Below, piece after piece: positions 6,649-7,361 of a DNA stretch of 7,361 nucleotides (position 1 is its first letter; the number at the start of each line of letters is the position of its first letter). The stretch is from the NCBI GenBank assembly GCA_021796055.1, contig JAJYOS010000312.1:1-7361 (forward strand). Direction: 5' to 3'. The DNA is from Bacteroidota bacterium. GTDB taxonomy: Bacteria > Bacteroidota > Kryptoniia > Kryptoniales > JAKASW01. The notes under the pieces are model-generated. The model was not told the origin of the DNA. It searched no databases and was given only the letters and a program-made list of their open reading frames with translations. A program made the translations under genes and the position numbers.

Positions 6649-7361
6649 CTATCCTCCTACCACGTTCATCATGTCGAACATCGGGAGGTACATAGAGATG
6701 ACAATCGATGCCACTATGGCGCCGATGACGAGAATGAGTATCGGCTCAATAACATTCGAAAGCGAATCCACCGTCGCATCGACTTCTTTCTCATAGTACT
6801 CGGCCACTTTGAAGAGCATCGCGTCCAGTTCACTCGTCTCCTCTCCGACGGCGATCATTTGGGAGACCATGGGAGGAAACAACTTCGACGCTAGAATCGG
6901 TTCAGCAATCGTTTTCCCTTGCTTCACGAACGTGATTATTCTCCCAACCTCACTTCGTATTTCCGGATTGGTCATTATTCTCTGAGTTACTTCTAGTGCC
7001 CGAACCAAAGACACCTGGGCCTGCAGGAGCGTGGCGAGCGTCCTGCAGAATCGGGCAACCAGGTTTTTCGACGCGAGCTTTCCAAGAAATGGAATGCGAT
7101 ATAGATACTTCGCGACTTTCGACCTGACACCTGCTGCCCGGAGCAGCTCTCGCATGAGCACCCCCAACGCCACCACAACGAGAACGAGGAAGTAACTCTT
7201 GCCTGTCATCCAGGCACTCAATCCGAATATAATTCTTGTAGTCACCGGCAAATCCATCCTCGAAGCCGTAAACATCTCCGCGAAAGTGGGCACAATGAAA
7301 AAAAGAAGGAAGGAAACCACCCCGACGGCAATCGAAAGCACCAATACCGGATAGGCTAGAT
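6649..7361 (-). CDS. Type II secretion / type IV pilus inner-membrane platform protein, GspF/PilC family (5'-partial)
   Basis: The frame is open to the window edge; a start at TTG (7342-7344) is an artefact, because the preceding codons read L-A-Y-P-V and belong to the first membrane helix. About 237 of the usual ~400 residues are present, so the first cytoplasmic T2SSF domain is outside. Visible in order are membrane helix 1 (VLSIAVGVVSFLLFFIVPTF), the short periplasmic stretch with AEMF, helix 2 (SYFLVLVVVALGVLM), the second T2SSF domain (ARFCRTLATLLQ, RALEVTQRI, VKQGKTIAEPI, FPPMVSQMIAVGEETSELD, YYEKEVDATVDSLS) and helix 3 (VIEPILILVIGAIVASIVIS) ending MYLPMFDMMNVVGG. GspF and PilC are the platform proteins that couple the cytoplasmic ATPase to pseudopilus or pilus assembly. 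The sequence does not separate GspF from PilC. The usual 'SGVPL' near the domain start reads 'AQVSL', a mild deviation. Upstream genes would be expected to include the GspE/PilB ATPase. Confidence 0.93.
   Translation of the reverse strand, partial: LAYPVLVLSIAVGVVSFLLFFIVPTFAEMFTASRMDLPVTTRIIFGLSAWMTGKSYFLVLVVVALGVLMRELLRAAGVRSKVAKYLYRIPFLGKLASKNLVARFCRTLATLLQAQVSLVRALEVTQRIMTNPEIRSEVGRIITFVKQGKTIAEPILASKLFPPMVSQMIAVGEETSELDAMLFKVAEYYEKEVDATVDSLSNVIEPILILVIGAIVASIVISMYLPMFDMMNVVGG

Noticed and set aside
6454..6894. 146-codon plus-strand ORF spanning the fibre start and the GspF end
   Set aside because: It runs antisense through two well-supported genes and the spacer, its His/Arg-rich protein has no recognisable feature.
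7342..7344. TTG as start of the GspF-family gene
   Set aside because: It lies inside the first membrane helix and the frame continues to the window edge, so the real start is outside.

Overview
The window holds three genes, all on the minus strand and read from high to low coordinates: (1) the C-terminal part of a GspF/PilC-family inner-membrane protein of a type II secretion or type IV pilus machine (6649-7361, N-terminus outside the window); (2) a complete 646-residue exported, repeat-built fibre-like protein (4638-6578); (3) the first 1520 codons of a very large exported RHS/YD-repeat protein (1-4560) whose stop lies outside the window. The frame of the third gene was read by hand from its ATG at 4560 to base 1 and has no stop and no frameshift. 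Because it is not closed inside the window, ORF finders that require a stop miss it, and the many short plus-strand ORFs over 1-4500 are its antisense shadows.

The organism is probably a member of the FCB group (Bacteroidetes/Chlorobi/Ignavibacteria-like lineages). The reasons are the fibre's C-terminal module (motifs like NKHLPDI, GEMQTKLLQKIEELTLY), which is common in exported proteins of these phyla, its 'FPDGTIQ...GQW...GNVGIGT' modules, and the style of the RHS protein ('LPTGGKYTYTY', 'TSPDAGTVRYLYDKNGNL'). A GspF homologue and clear AAGGAG-type Shine-Dalgarno sequences fit an Ignavibacteria-like or related candidate lineage better than a classical gut Bacteroidetes. This is inference from motif memory, not a database search. 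Base composition looks balanced and similar across all three genes, so I see no sign of recent transfer of one of them.

Layout: the spacers are 70 bp (6579-6648) and 77 bp (4561-4637). Neither holds a convincing terminator or promoter, and each downstream gene has its own ribosome binding site, so one transcript for all three is plausible. Both downstream products begin with signal peptides. A simple model is that an envelope assembly or secretion machine (GspF and genes upstream, outside the window) is followed by two large surface or secreted proteins: a trimeric fibre-like protein and an RHS protein that may form a beta-cage around a C-terminal payload. Whether the machine exports these two proteins is not shown by the sequence.

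There are no tRNA or rRNA genes, CRISPR arrays, insertion sequences or integrase genes in the window. No stretch above 300 bp is without a gene.
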